Source: Neolewinella maritima
GTDB taxonomy: Bacteria; Bacteroidota; Bacteroidia; Chitinophagales; Saprospiraceae
Reading direction: 5' to 3'
NCBI RefSeq assembly: GCF_923081025.1
Contig: NZ_CAKLPZ010000005.1
Span: 207,492 to 271,491, forward strand
DNA: 64,000 nucleotides
Position 1 is the first letter of the stretch; each line of letters begins with the position of its first letter. The notes under the pieces were generated by a model. That model saw nothing but the letters and a program-made list of their open reading frames with translations, was not told where the DNA came from and did no database searches. Both the position numbers and the translations under genes were made by a program. Of this stretch, positions 56,066-64,000 are shown one piece after another.

Positions 56066-56407
56066 ATGGCTACCAATAACAACACCGAACTCGACACCAC
56101 CATCGCTGCCCTCGACCAGGGGCTGAACGAAGCAAAGACCGATGCCTCCGCTACCATCCACAACTGGATCGGTACGCTGAACGGCAGCAACGACCAGGCC
56201 CAGAAGAAGATCGCCGGCGACCTGCAACTACTGGAGAGCGCCCTAGGTGCGGATACGGTCAATACCAACGAGGTCAAGCAGCTCCTGGCCTCGCTGGGTC
56301 AGCAGACCACTGCAGCGGCCGGACGCGCAGAAGGGCTCACCTCCAATAAGCTCGCGCAACTAGGCCGTAAGCTGACGGACGCCGCCGCATCTATGGACGT
56401 GCAGTAA
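56066..56407 (+). CDS. Small helical protein, paralog A (unknown)
   Basis: The 113-residue protein is Ala/Gln/Asn-rich and all-helical in appearance, with no Cys, no signal peptide and no membrane helix. Core segments are TTIAALDQGLNEAKTDAS, ATIHNWIGTLNGSNDQAQKK, LLASLGQQTTAAAGRAEG and LAQLGRKLTDAAASM. It aligns along its whole length with the next gene (shared LDQGL, AKxxAS, W..TLNGxND, LGxxLTDAA), so the two arose by tandem duplication. I recognise no family. It lies upstream of beta-carbonic anhydrase but is separated from it by a terminator. It may be a four-helix-bundle stress or packaging protein. Confidence 0.72.
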   Translation: MATNNNTELDTTIAALDQGLNEAKTDASATIHNWIGTLNGSNDQAQKKIAGDLQLLESALGADTVNTNEVKQLLASLGQQTTAAAGRAEGLTSNKLAQLGRKLTDAAASMDVQ

Positions 56408-56527
56408 GCTCACTTACACTACGATGCCCTATTGTTCATATAATTCACTCTTTTATCCGATTGTTATTATTTGCAACAAAGGGTGTAGCGGCTCCATTAC
56501 ATCAGGGAAACCAAACAACCCTTTACT

Positions 56528-56854
56528 ATGGCAACTACCGCCCAACTCGACGCCACCATCGACTCCCTCGATCAAGGCCTACAACAAGCCAAGTCCGGTG
56601 CCTCCAGCAACATCAGTAGCTGGGTAGACACCCTGAATGGCACCAATGATCCCGCCCTACAGACCCTCGCCTCCGAACTCCGCGACCTGGAGAAAATGCT
56701 TAGCAGCAGTAATCCGGATGGAAAGAAGCTCCGCGAGGCGCTGGACTCCATCGGTCAGCACACCACCGCCATGGCCAGCAAGGCCAGTGGCAGCGAAGCG
56801 GATAAGATCCGCCAACTCGGTAAGCAACTGACGGATGCGGCTAACACGATCTAG
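56528..56854 (+). CDS. Small helical protein, paralog B (unknown)
   Basis: The 108-residue paralog of the preceding protein has segments ATIDSLDQGLQQAKSGAS, SWVDTLNGTNDPALQTLASE, LDSIGQHTTAMASKASGSEA and IRQLGKQLTDAANTI. The single Trp and the TLNG-x-ND turn are kept in both copies, which marks them as structurally important. The 120-base gap between the copies is AT-rich (TTATTATTTGC near 56465) and probably holds a separate promoter. A strong terminator follows 21 bases after the stop. Function unknown. Confidence 0.72.
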   Translation: MATTAQLDATIDSLDQGLQQAKSGASSNISSWVDTLNGTNDPALQTLASELRDLEKMLSSSNPDGKKLREALDSIGQHTTAMASKASGSEADKIRQLGKQLTDAANTI

Positions 56855-56875
56855 GTTCCCTATCTGATTTATGGT

Positions 56876-56909
56876 AAAGGAGGTCCGGCCCAGTGTCGGA
56901 CCTCCTTTT
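56876..56909 (+). terminator. Rho-independent terminator after paralog B
   Basis: AAAGGAGGTCCG (56876-56887) pairs perfectly with CGGACCTCCTTT (56897-56908) around a 9-base loop and runs into TTTTG. Confidence 0.9.
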
Positions 56910-56975
56910 GTACGTCGGGAGTAAACCTTTTATCTTCCGCCCTCGTACCACCTACTCCATTTCAATACACTATCC

Positions 56976-57545
56976 ATGACCCAAGATCAAGTTCTTACCC
57001 GCCTCCAGGAAGGCAACGCCCGCTTCGTAGACGATAAGCTGGACGGCCAGCTGCAGGATTCTAACCGCCGCAACTCCCTCACCTCCGGCCAGGAGCCCTA
57101 CGCCATCATCCTGAGCTGTGCCGATAGCCGGGTCGTACCCGAGTTAGCCTTCGACGCCGGACTAGGTGAGCTATTCGTGATCCGCGTAGCCGGCAACATC
57201 GCCAACAGCTCCTCGATCGCTAGTATCGAGTACGCCGTAGCGAACCTGGGTACGGGTATCATCATGGTGCTCGGTCACGAAAGCTGTGGCGCGGTAACGG
57301 CAGCCATGAAGGGCGGCGACAACGGCAAGAACCTGAACCACCTCGTGGAACACATCACCCCGGCCATCCAGTCGGCCCCCGAGGGTGCCTCCGTCAACGA
57401 TGTCGTTAAGGAGAATGCTCGTCTGACGGCCAAGCAGCTGAAGGACAGCAGCGACATCATCCGCGATGCCGTATCGGCGGGCAAGGTGCAGATCGTACCG
57501 GCCTTCTACCACCTGGGCTCCGGCAAGGTGGATATCCTGAACTAG
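56976..57545 (+). CDS. Beta-class carbonic anhydrase
   Basis: The 189-residue enzyme interconverts CO2 and bicarbonate with a zinc held by two Cys and one His. The ligand motifs are ILSCADSRVVPE (Cys, with the Asp-Arg dyad) and VLGHESCGAVTAA (His and Cys). RVAGNIANSSSIASIEYAVA and the C-terminal VSAGKVQIVPAFYHLGSGKV complete the fold. The length is typical of short bacterial beta carbonic anhydrases. It is cytoplasmic. It has no transporter partner next to it. Its stop overlaps the convergent ADP-ribosylglycohydrolase stop by four bases. Confidence 0.94.
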   Translation: MTQDQVLTRLQEGNARFVDDKLDGQLQDSNRRNSLTSGQEPYAIILSCADSRVVPELAFDAGLGELFVIRVAGNIANSSSIASIEYAVANLGTGIIMVLGHESCGAVTAAMKGGDNGKNLNHLVEHITPAIQSAPEGASVNDVVKENARLTAKQLKDSSDIIRDAVSAGKVQIVPAFYHLGSGKVDILN

Positions 57546-58855
57546 TCTTCGGTCAGCACCGGTAGCGGGATCGTCCAGGTATCTCCGGCCCGCTTTCCAC
57601 CCAGTTCGTCTACGACCACTCGGTCCACGATAGCTACGCCCCGTTCGGCCATGCGCCCGAAGGTGTCGATGCCGTCGTTCGGGAAGTTCCTGCGCGTCCG
57701 GTGAATATCGTAGCGGTCGGAAAAACTACGCCCGAAGGCGTCCTCTACCCCCTGCTCACCGAGGATAAAGCCGATCATACCCCCCCAGGTAGCGGTGGGG
57801 TTATCACTATCCCAGCCGGCCAGACTTCCGATCTTGATGGTTTCCTTCAGGTCCCCCTCCCCGTAGAACAAGCTCACCAGACTGGCCGCGAAGTTGATGC
57901 CCGCGGCAAAGCAACCATTGCAGTACAGCTCCCGGGCGGTCAGCTCGTAGCCGTCCCGCTGATCGACCTGGTAGCGCTGGTACAGGCTGTCGCGGGTAGC
58001 TTCCCAGGGCTGACCGCTACGGTACTGCGCCAGGGCAACGTCGTACATCTTGGCCGCATAGGAGGTATCCGGCAGGTAGGTGCGTGCCCGTTCGGCATTG
58101 GCCAGTAGCTGAGGACCGAGCGGCCGGTTCCGTTCTACTCCTGGGGCCAGGGCGTACATGACCACGTAGAAGTCCGCAATGTGCGCCGCATTCCCCCGGG
58201 CTACGGTGCGTATCGGTAGGTCCGCCAGTTGCAGCGCTACATCGGGGTGCAGGGGCGCGTACAGTCCAAACAGCTCCGTGGTGAGCTGCGCGTCGATCAT
58301 ATCGTAGTGTTCGTTGCGGTTGAGATCGCCCGTTTCGGGGGGCAGTACGCCCTCCTCCATCAGGTCGTACGCGCGCTGATTGGCTACCCAGAGGTAATTT
58401 TCCTCCTCGCTGGCGATGTGCTTGAGCCAGCCGTCCCGGATCTGCTGCGGGGTGAGGCGGGTGGTGCCGAGACTATCCAGCAAGTACTGATACAAATACT
58501 CGATATCCGTATCGTCGTCGGCCCCCCAGATACTGTCGGGGTCTACGAATACGAAGTCGATCGTCGCGGAGAGGTCACTGGGCACGCCTTCCCCCCAGAT
58601 GCTGGGCTGATCCGGCGCTCCCCAGTCGTCGCGGGTGTAGAATGCACCGGTTTGGAGTTCGCCGATATTGCCGATCTTATCCATCTCGGTGACCAGCCCC
58701 GTCCAGTTCGCGATGCACTGTCCGAGCCAGAATCCGGCGAGCCGGTCGGCGTAGTCGGTCCGGGAAAGGGTTATCGTACGGTCCTCCGCGCGGTCAGACA
58801 GCGGGGCGCGGTCGCAGGTGCAGAGTAAGGGAAGGAGAAAGAGCAGGTAGCGCAT
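57542..58855 (-). CDS. Exported ADP-ribosylglycohydrolase (DraG/ARH) family protein
   Basis: The 437-residue protein has an N-terminal export signal (MRYLLFLLPLLCTC), possibly a lipoprotein signal with Cys14. The ARH helical domain follows: RLAGFWLGQCIANWTGLVTE, the binuclear-Mg Asp cluster in WGADDDTDIEYLYQYLL, RGNAAHIADFYVVMYALAPG and the second metal site IGSLAGWDSDNPTATWGGMI. ARH enzymes remove ADP-ribose from proteins or small molecules and normally work in the cytoplasm; exported members are probably glycoside or nucleoside hydrolases on nutrients. The substrate is not known. Confidence 0.82.
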   Translation of the reverse strand: MRYLLFLLPLLCTCDRAPLSDRAEDRTITLSRTDYADRLAGFWLGQCIANWTGLVTEMDKIGNIGELQTGAFYTRDDWGAPDQPSIWGEGVPSDLSATIDFVFVDPDSIWGADDDTDIEYLYQYLLDSLGTTRLTPQQIRDGWLKHIASEEENYLWVANQRAYDLMEEGVLPPETGDLNRNEHYDMIDAQLTTELFGLYAPLHPDVALQLADLPIRTVARGNAAHIADFYVVMYALAPGVERNRPLGPQLLANAERARTYLPDTSYAAKMYDVALAQYRSGQPWEATRDSLYQRYQVDQRDGYELTARELYCNGCFAAGINFAASLVSLFYGEGDLKETIKIGSLAGWDSDNPTATWGGMIGFILGEQGVEDAFGRSFSDRYDIHRTRRNFPNDGIDTFGRMAERGVAIVDRVVVDELGGKRAGDTWTIPLPVLTED

Positions 58856-58901
58856 GGTACACTAATTACTCGTTTTTGAGCAATTAGGGCGTACACACGG
58901 A

Positions 58902-60707
58902 CTAACTTTCGACGATTCGTGCCAGCCGGCTATCCAGGCGCTTGGCGATGTACTGGGCACCGTACTTGGTGAGGTGTTCGGTATCCTGGCTCAGGAACTT
59001 CCCTTCGGGGGTGAAGACAAGGATGTCGCCACGGCCATCACCGAGTAGCTCGATGAGGTCGATGTAGCGGTCCTGCCACTCGGCCTTGAGGGCGTCGTTG
59101 CGCTCGGTGGCGTGCTCCTCCATACGGGTACGGTAGGTGGTGAAGTCCGTAGTCGCATCAATGCGATTGTAGTTGATGCCGTTGCTGAAGCCGAAGTCCT
59201 TGGTACCGATCACCCAGATCTTGTCCCGGTCGATCTGGAAGTTGTAGCGTTGTTCCAGTTCGGCAAACCAGTCCTTACTCAGGGGCCCCTGCGCACCGAT
59301 GAAGATCTTATCGGCCTGCTGCATTCGGATGGCCAAGGAGTCGTCTTCCATAGCCCGCCCGATCTCGAAGTAGCGCACTTCGAGCTGGTCGGCTACTGCG
59401 GATTCCAGGAGGATGTTGGCCGCATCCCGGCCGAAGCTGTTACCCAGTACCAGGGTATTGATCTTGCTCAGGTCATCGAAGCCGCGGTCGAGTTGGCGTA
59501 CCTGCTCGTTGTACCGAATGTGGATGTTGCTCGATCCGCTGAAGAAATTGCGGTCATTGGCCACATCGGCGCGCGTCAGTCCCAGCTCCGGATAGTCCTT
59601 GACCACTCCCCCCAGGGTATAGACGTAGAAGGCGCCCGCCGTGGTGACGACGAAGGCCGTCGCGGTAGCGAAGAGTACGGTCCGGGTGCTCATCACGCGG
59701 CGCTGCCGGAAGACGTTCTCGATGCCGTAGTAGGTGGCGATGGACAGTACGAAGGTGAGGGCGGAGAGCGCTATGCCCCACTCCGGCGTAATCTCGTCCA
59801 GGAAGGCGTAGCGGGCAAAGGCGAAGATTAGCTGATGCCACATGTACAGGCTGTAGCTGATCATACCGATGTAGCGGGCTACCGGATTGGCCATCAGGCC
59901 CTCGTAGAACGCATCCTTGTCGAAGTACTCCTTACCCACGATCAGCAGACCTACGGTGAGCAGGGTGGTCAGCAGCACCTTGATGTCGTTGCTCGGGATG
60001 ATGGGGAAGTACAGAATCACGGCGATCATGGCCAGCAGCGCATACAGCAGGAAGCGGCCCGTACGGTAGTTCTTGATCAGGGCGTCGCGGAACATGATGG
60101 CCCCCAGGCCCCCGATGGCCAGCTCGAAGAAGCGGTACTGGATGAAGTAGAACTTAGCGGCTACGTTATCCTGTAGCAGAAATGCACCCAGGGAGAGTGC
60201 GGTGAGTCCGATGAGGATGTACTTAACCCGGTGCACCTTGCTGCCCTTGAAGAAGTAGAACAGGAAGGGGTATAGCAGGTAGAACTGCTCTTCGATACCC
60301 AGACTCCAGGTGTGCATGAGGGGCTTGTAATCGTTCTTTACCGCCCAGTAGTCGGAGCTGGTGATGTACATCAGTACATTATTGGCTGAAACGTTGGAGG
60401 CTACGATGGCCTGACAGAGGTTCTCGAAATCGTCCGGCAGCATGAGCCAGAGCCCCAGTACGAAGGCTACCGCGGTGATGAAGAGCACCAGCGGTATGAT
60501 GCGCCGGATGCGCCGCATGTAGAAGTGGGTGATGGAGAACTTATCCTGCTCCGACTCCCGGTATACGATGCTGGTGATGAGGTAGCCGCTGATGACAAAG
60601 AACACGTCTACGCCGAGGTAGCCGTTAGGCAGGAACCCTAGGTGAAAGAGAATAACGGAGACTACGGCCAGGGCGCGTAGGCCGTCAATGTCGGTTCTAT
60701 ACTTCAA
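58902..60707 (-). CDS. Acyltransferase 3 (OafA/YrhL) fused to SGNH-like domain
   Basis: 601 residues, starting at TTG 60707 (KYRTDIDGLRALAVVSVILF, the family's usual start). Ten or so membrane helices (about 8-365) carry the acyltransferase-3 signatures FFVISGYLITSIVY, FYMRRIRRIIPLVLF and HTWSLGIEEQFYLLYPFLFY (catalytic His region). Residues about 390-601 are a periplasmic SGNH-like domain (LVLGNSFGRDAANILLES with the nucleophile-type block, ending DTEHLTKYGAQYIAKRL with the His block). Such enzymes O-acetylate cell-surface polysaccharide or lipid. No glycosyltransferase cluster is adjacent. Confidence 0.9.
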   Translation of the reverse strand: MKYRTDIDGLRALAVVSVILFHLGFLPNGYLGVDVFFVISGYLITSIVYRESEQDKFSITHFYMRRIRRIIPLVLFITAVAFVLGLWLMLPDDFENLCQAIVASNVSANNVLMYITSSDYWAVKNDYKPLMHTWSLGIEEQFYLLYPFLFYFFKGSKVHRVKYILIGLTALSLGAFLLQDNVAAKFYFIQYRFFELAIGGLGAIMFRDALIKNYRTGRFLLYALLAMIAVILYFPIIPSNDIKVLLTTLLTVGLLIVGKEYFDKDAFYEGLMANPVARYIGMISYSLYMWHQLIFAFARYAFLDEITPEWGIALSALTFVLSIATYYGIENVFRQRRVMSTRTVLFATATAFVVTTAGAFYVYTLGGVVKDYPELGLTRADVANDRNFFSGSSNIHIRYNEQVRQLDRGFDDLSKINTLVLGNSFGRDAANILLESAVADQLEVRYFEIGRAMEDDSLAIRMQQADKIFIGAQGPLSKDWFAELEQRYNFQIDRDKIWVIGTKDFGFSNGINYNRIDATTDFTTYRTRMEEHATERNDALKAEWQDRYIDLIELLGDGRGDILVFTPEGKFLSQDTEHLTKYGAQYIAKRLDSRLARIVES

Positions 60708-60758
60708 CTGGTGGCTGATTTCATGGATTTAGCCGGACACGATCCGCGGCATAAGCCG

Positions 60759-60766
60759 CAAAAGTA
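60759..60766 (-). promoter_or_regulatory. Promoter -7 box TACTTTTG for the acyltransferase gene
   Basis: On the minus strand TACTTTTG is an exact TAnnTTTG match about 51 bases upstream of the TTG start. A TTG lies 17 bases further upstream. The leader contains a small hairpin, GCGGC-TTAT-GCCGC. Confidence 0.5.
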
Positions 60767-60916
60767 CGCCGCCCCCGACTGGACAACGGGTATTGAACGC
60801 CAAAAGCGCACGGAGTCATGTGTGTTTGCCTGTAGAGATTTCATCGCACCTGCGTTCCCGCCCACTTTAGAAGTGACTACACAAAACCGCACCCTGTGTC
60901 CTTCCGTTCCCCCCCT

Positions 60917-63742
60917 ATGTCCACGAACCGAAACGAGCAGACGGCCGCCGACCTGCGCACCGCGATTTTTATCAAGGGTGCCCGGGCCAACAACCTGAAG
61001 AATGTAGACCTCACCATCCCCAAGAACCAGCTCGTGGTAGTGACCGGCGTGAGCGGTAGCGGCAAGTCGAGCATCACGATGGACACGCTCTTCGCCGAGG
61101 GGCAGCGCCGCTACGTAGAATCCCTGAGTAGCTACGCCCGGCAGTTCCTGATGCGTATGAAGAAGCCCGAGGTGGACTACATCCGCGGCATCTGCCCGGC
61201 CATCGCCATCGAGCAAAAGACGACTACGGCCAACGCACGCTCTACCGTCGGTACGCTGACGGAGATCTACGACTACCTCCGCCTCCTCTATGCGCGGGTG
61301 GGGCGCACCTATAGCCCCATCAGCGGGGAAGAAGTACGCCGCCACACCGTAGCCGACGTAGTGGACTACATCAACCGCCAGGACGAGGGCAGCCGCATGT
61401 ACCTCTACGCTCCCGTGCCGCGTACCTACGGCGACCGTACCCTACGCCGCGAGCTGGAGCTCCTGCAGCAAAAGGGCTATACCCGCGTACTGGTAGACGA
61501 CGAACCCCAGCAGATCGATGAGGTACTCGAAAGCGACCGGCCGAGCCTGGCCAAAGTGCTCAATGCCCTGGAGACGGAGGAAGAGATGATGGTGCTCATC
61601 GACCGCTTCGTGGTACGCCCCGAAGACGAGGAGAACACGAAGCGCATCGCCGACTCCGTCCAGACCGCCTTCACGGAGGGCGAGGGCGAGGTGATCGTGA
61701 GCCTGGAGGGCGGCCAGTGGGAAGCCTTCAACAACCGCTTTGCGCTGGATGGGATGACCTTCCTGGAGCCCTCCCCCGCCCTGTTCAACTACAACAACCC
61801 CTTCGGAGCCTGCCCGACCTGCGAGGGCTTCAGTCGCACGATGGGTATCGACGAGGATAAGGTGATCCCCAATCCGAGCCTGTCCGTCTACGAAGGCGCG
61901 GTCGTACCCTGGTCGGGAAACACCTACGGAGAGTGGCAGCGCAACTTCCTGCGGGTGGCCAACAAGTTTAGCTTTCCGGTCCATACTCCTTACGGCGACC
62001 TTACGGCGGAACAGAAGGCCGTACTCTGGGACGGCAACCGGCACGCGGGGGGCATACATGCCTTTTTCGAAGAACTGCAGAAGAAGCTCTACAAGATCCA
62101 GAACCGGGTGATGCTGGCCCGCTACCGCGGTCGTACCCTCTGCCCCAGTTGCAAGGGCGGCCGCCTACGCAAGGAAGCCGGCTACGTTAAGATCGACGGT
62201 AAGCCGATCACGGACCTGGTAGACCTACCCATCGACCTGCTCCAGCAGCACTTCCTGGACCTGCGCCTCAACGAGCACGATACCACCATTGCCCGCCGTC
62301 TACTCCTGGAGATCAACAACCGGCTCCAGAGTATGACCGACCTGGGCCTAACTTACCTGACGGTCAACCGCCTCAGCAATACACTCTCCGGCGGAGAGAG
62401 TCAGCGCATCAACCTCACGCGCACCCTGGGCAGTAACCTGACTGCCAGCCTTTACATCCTAGATGAACCCAGCGTTGGTCTGCACCCGCGAGATACGGAA
62501 CGGCTGGTAGCCGTGCTTCGGCGACTGCGCGACCTTGGCAATACCGTGCTGGTCGTAGAACACGAGGAAGGCATCATCGCCGCTGCGGATTACCTGATCG
62601 ACGTAGGTCCACAGGCTGGCGTGTACGGCGGAGAAGTGATCTTCGCCGGTCCGTACGCATCGATCTACGACGAGGCTACCGAGAGCCTCACTACAAAATA
62701 CATGAACGGGACGATGGCCATCGAGCCACCCGCCCAGCGCCGCCGCCTCACCAACTGGATCAAACTAACGGGCGCGCGCATGCACAACCTGAAGAAGATC
62801 GACGTACAGATTCCCCTGAATGCGATCACGGTCGTCTCCGGGGTATCCGGCAGCGGAAAGACCAGCCTGATCAAGGGTATCTTCTATCCGGCCCTCCGCA
62901 GGGCCCTGGGGGAAGGCACCTCGCAGGCTCCCGGCCCGTTCACCAGCCTGGACGGTGATACTAAGCTGGTCACCCAGGTAGAGATGGTGAATCAGAGTCC
63001 GATCGGCAAGAGCAGTCGTTCCAACCCCGTCACCTACGTGGGTGCCTACGATACCATCCGCAACCTGATGGTCAAGCAGCAGCTGGCCAAGATCCGCGGA
63101 TACAAGCCGAGCTTTTTCAGTTTCAACGTGGATGGTGGTCGTTGTCCGACCTGTAAGGGGGAAGGCGAGCAGATCGTAGAGATGCAGTTCCTGGCCGACG
63201 TACGGCTAGTCTGTGAAGAGTGCAATGGTGCGCGCTTCAAGAAGGAGATCCTGGACGTACAGTACAACGGCAAGCATATCGCCGAGATCCTGGACCTGAG
63301 CATCGCGGAGGCGATCGTGTTCTTTGCCGATGAGGCTGACGTGGTGAAAAAGCTACAACCCCTTGAGGATGTAGGCCTAGGTTACGTAACCCTCGGACAA
63401 TCGAGCTCCACGCTATCCGGCGGCGAGGCGCAGCGCGTCAAGCTAGCCAGCTTCCTGACCAAGGAGAAGGCGGGCGAGCACATCGTATTCATCTTCGACG
63501 AGCCCACCACGGGACTGCACTTTCATGACGTAAAGGTGCTACTTACCGCCCTGAACGCGCTGGTCGAGAATGGCCACACCGTCCTCATCGTGGAGCACAA
63601 CATCGACGTGATCAAATCGGCGGACTACGTCATCGACCTGGGCCCCGAGGGAGGCCGCGACGGCGGGCACCTGATCTTTCAGGGCCGGCCGGAGGAGCTG
63701 GCTGGGGTGGAGGGTAGTTATACTGGGCGGTATCTGGGTTAA
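60917..63742 (+). CDS. uvrA: UvrABC system protein A
   Basis: The protein has 941 residues from the ATG at 60917 (MSTNRNEQTAADLRTAIFIK); a GTG at 60896 would add seven residues. It is the damage-recognition ATPase of nucleotide excision repair. Two ABC modules: first Walker A GVSGSGKSSITMDT and signature TLSGGESQRINLTR, second Walker A GVSGSGKTSLIKG and signature TLSGGEAQRVKLAS. Zinc-binding modules are marked by CPTCEGF, CPSCKGG, CPTCKGEG and CEECNG. The length is normal. It looks like a single-gene unit divergent from the acyltransferase gene, with its stop inside an inverted-repeat element. Confidence 0.96.
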   Translation: MSTNRNEQTAADLRTAIFIKGARANNLKNVDLTIPKNQLVVVTGVSGSGKSSITMDTLFAEGQRRYVESLSSYARQFLMRMKKPEVDYIRGICPAIAIEQKTTTANARSTVGTLTEIYDYLRLLYARVGRTYSPISGEEVRRHTVADVVDYINRQDEGSRMYLYAPVPRTYGDRTLRRELELLQQKGYTRVLVDDEPQQIDEVLESDRPSLAKVLNALETEEEMMVLIDRFVVRPEDEENTKRIADSVQTAFTEGEGEVIVSLEGGQWEAFNNRFALDGMTFLEPSPALFNYNNPFGACPTCEGFSRTMGIDEDKVIPNPSLSVYEGAVVPWSGNTYGEWQRNFLRVANKFSFPVHTPYGDLTAEQKAVLWDGNRHAGGIHAFFEELQKKLYKIQNRVMLARYRGRTLCPSCKGGRLRKEAGYVKIDGKPITDLVDLPIDLLQQHFLDLRLNEHDTTIARRLLLEINNRLQSMTDLGLTYLTVNRLSNTLSGGESQRINLTRTLGSNLTASLYILDEPSVGLHPRDTERLVAVLRRLRDLGNTVLVVEHEEGIIAAADYLIDVGPQAGVYGGEVIFAGPYASIYDEATESLTTKYMNGTMAIEPPAQRRRLTNWIKLTGARMHNLKKIDVQIPLNAITVVSGVSGSGKTSLIKGIFYPALRRALGEGTSQAPGPFTSLDGDTKLVTQVEMVNQSPIGKSSRSNPVTYVGAYDTIRNLMVKQQLAKIRGYKPSFFSFNVDGGRCPTCKGEGEQIVEMQFLADVRLVCEECNGARFKKEILDVQYNGKHIAEILDLSIAEAIVFFADEADVVKKLQPLEDVGLGYVTLGQSSSTLSGGEAQRVKLASFLTKEKAGEHIVFIFDEPTTGLHFHDVKVLLTALNALVENGHTVLIVEHNIDVIKSADYVIDLGPEGGRDGGHLIFQGRPEELAGVEGSYTGRYLG

Positions 63743-63806
63743 ACACGGATTACACGGATTTTGGGCACGGATTACAATCTGTGCTTTAATCCGTGTCCCT
63801 CCGTGG
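63738..63806 (+). repeat. AAACACGGAT-type inverted-repeat element, copy 2
   Basis: This element starts inside the uvrA stop region with GTTAAACACGGATTACACGG and closes with AATCCGTGTCCCTCCGTGG. An inner GCACGGAT/ATCTGTGC hairpin is nested within. It has the same start, nested design and convergent position as 7538-7624. Confidence 0.7.
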
Positions 63807-63841
63807 TGAGTTCTTCCCCCCGCGCCCCCCTTAAACGGAGA

Positions 63842-63872
63842 ATGCCCCACCGCTGCAGTAGCGATGAGGCAT
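63842..63872 (-). terminator. Terminator hairpin of the rRNA operon
   Basis: On the minus strand ATGCCTCATCGCT pairs with AGCGGTGGGGCAT (two G-U wobbles) around loop ACTGC, 7 bases after the 3' end of 5S rRNA. The T-run is weak (TTCTCC), but a hairpin here is usual for the end of an rRNA operon. Confidence 0.7.
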
Positions 63873-63879
63873 CCATAAA

Positions 63880-63992
63880 ATTGGCGGCGACCTACTCTCC
63901 CGGGATCAAGTCCAAGTACCATCGGCGCTGGGCAGCTTAACTTCTCTGTTCGGAATGGTAAGAGGTGATCCTGCCCGCAATAGCCACCAAAG
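63880..63992 (-). rRNA. rrf: 5S ribosomal RNA
   Basis: On the minus strand the sequence begins UUUGGUGGCUAUUGCGGGC and contains the universal CCAUUCCGAACAGAGAAGUU and AAGCUGCCCAGCGCCGAUGG blocks. It ends GAGAGUAGGUCGCCGCCAA, which pairs with the 5' end. Length is about 112 bases. The rest of the rRNA operon (23S, 16S) must lie beyond the right edge, with transcription running leftwards. Confidence 0.96.
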
Positions 63993-64000
63993 TCTTTGTA

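Overview
The window comes from a GC-rich member of the Bacteroidota, most likely the Saprospiria/Lewinella-like group. The evidence is a SusC/SusD pair, two proteins with type IX secretion (Por) C-terminal tails, a 1109-residue SecA with the Bacteroidota-type N-terminal insertion, a fused E1 alpha/beta 2-oxoacid dehydrogenase, the gene order pheT - coiled-coil protein - zapA - rny, almost no Shine-Dalgarno sequences, and repeated promoter boxes of the Bacteroidota form TAnnTTTG. About 60 protein genes and one 5S rRNA (minus strand, right edge, the 3' end of an rRNA operon) are supported. No tRNA, CRISPR array, prophage or insertion sequence was found; this looks like ordinary chromosome.

Layout. 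1-10 kb: DUF885 (cut by the left edge), DUF1569, DUF1080, a Nudix-type regulator, two NTF2-like proteins (one with its signal peptide cut off by an in-frame stop), the fused branched-chain-type E1, an FMN reductase, DUF5606, a glucosaminidase, a conserved secreted protein and an outer-membrane barrel. 10-20 kb: photolyase, an outer-membrane protein, dksA-like - lspA - small membrane protein, SRPBCC, methyltransferase - zinc-finger protein, odhB, and an ECF sigma - anti-sigma - beta-solenoid adhesin operon facing a large barrel/coiled-coil outer-membrane protein (20.8-23.7 kb). 23.8-41 kb is mostly housekeeping: deoC - SPOR - rodA, secA, a kinase, an SDR, a secreted HExxH protein, pheT - coiled coil - zapA - rny, a TPR protein and pdhA. 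41-54 kb: a SusC - SusD - VCBS lipoprotein uptake locus, then on the other strand a sugar-acid type catabolic cluster (TIM-barrel isomerase - enolase-superfamily protein - VOC - 2-hydroxyacid dehydrogenase). 54-64 kb: a degenerate transglutaminase-like TPR protein, a lipoprotein S33 peptidase, two tandem paralogous small helical proteins, beta-carbonic anhydrase, an exported ADP-ribosylglycohydrolase, an acyltransferase-SGNH protein, uvrA and 5S rRNA.

The most unusual non-coding signal is that convergent gene ends with a real gap carry structured hairpin elements of at least three families (6197-6568; 7538-7624 and 63738-63806; 15388-15468 and 17953-18046). In the first two families the element includes or abuts the stop codons of the flanking genes. 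Other leads are the two small helical paralogs, the sigma/anti-sigma/solenoid/barrel envelope module, a small minus-strand transcription unit with tandem terminators at 30.9-31.1 kb, and exactly 23-bp-phased heptamers in the promoter of the dksA-like gene.
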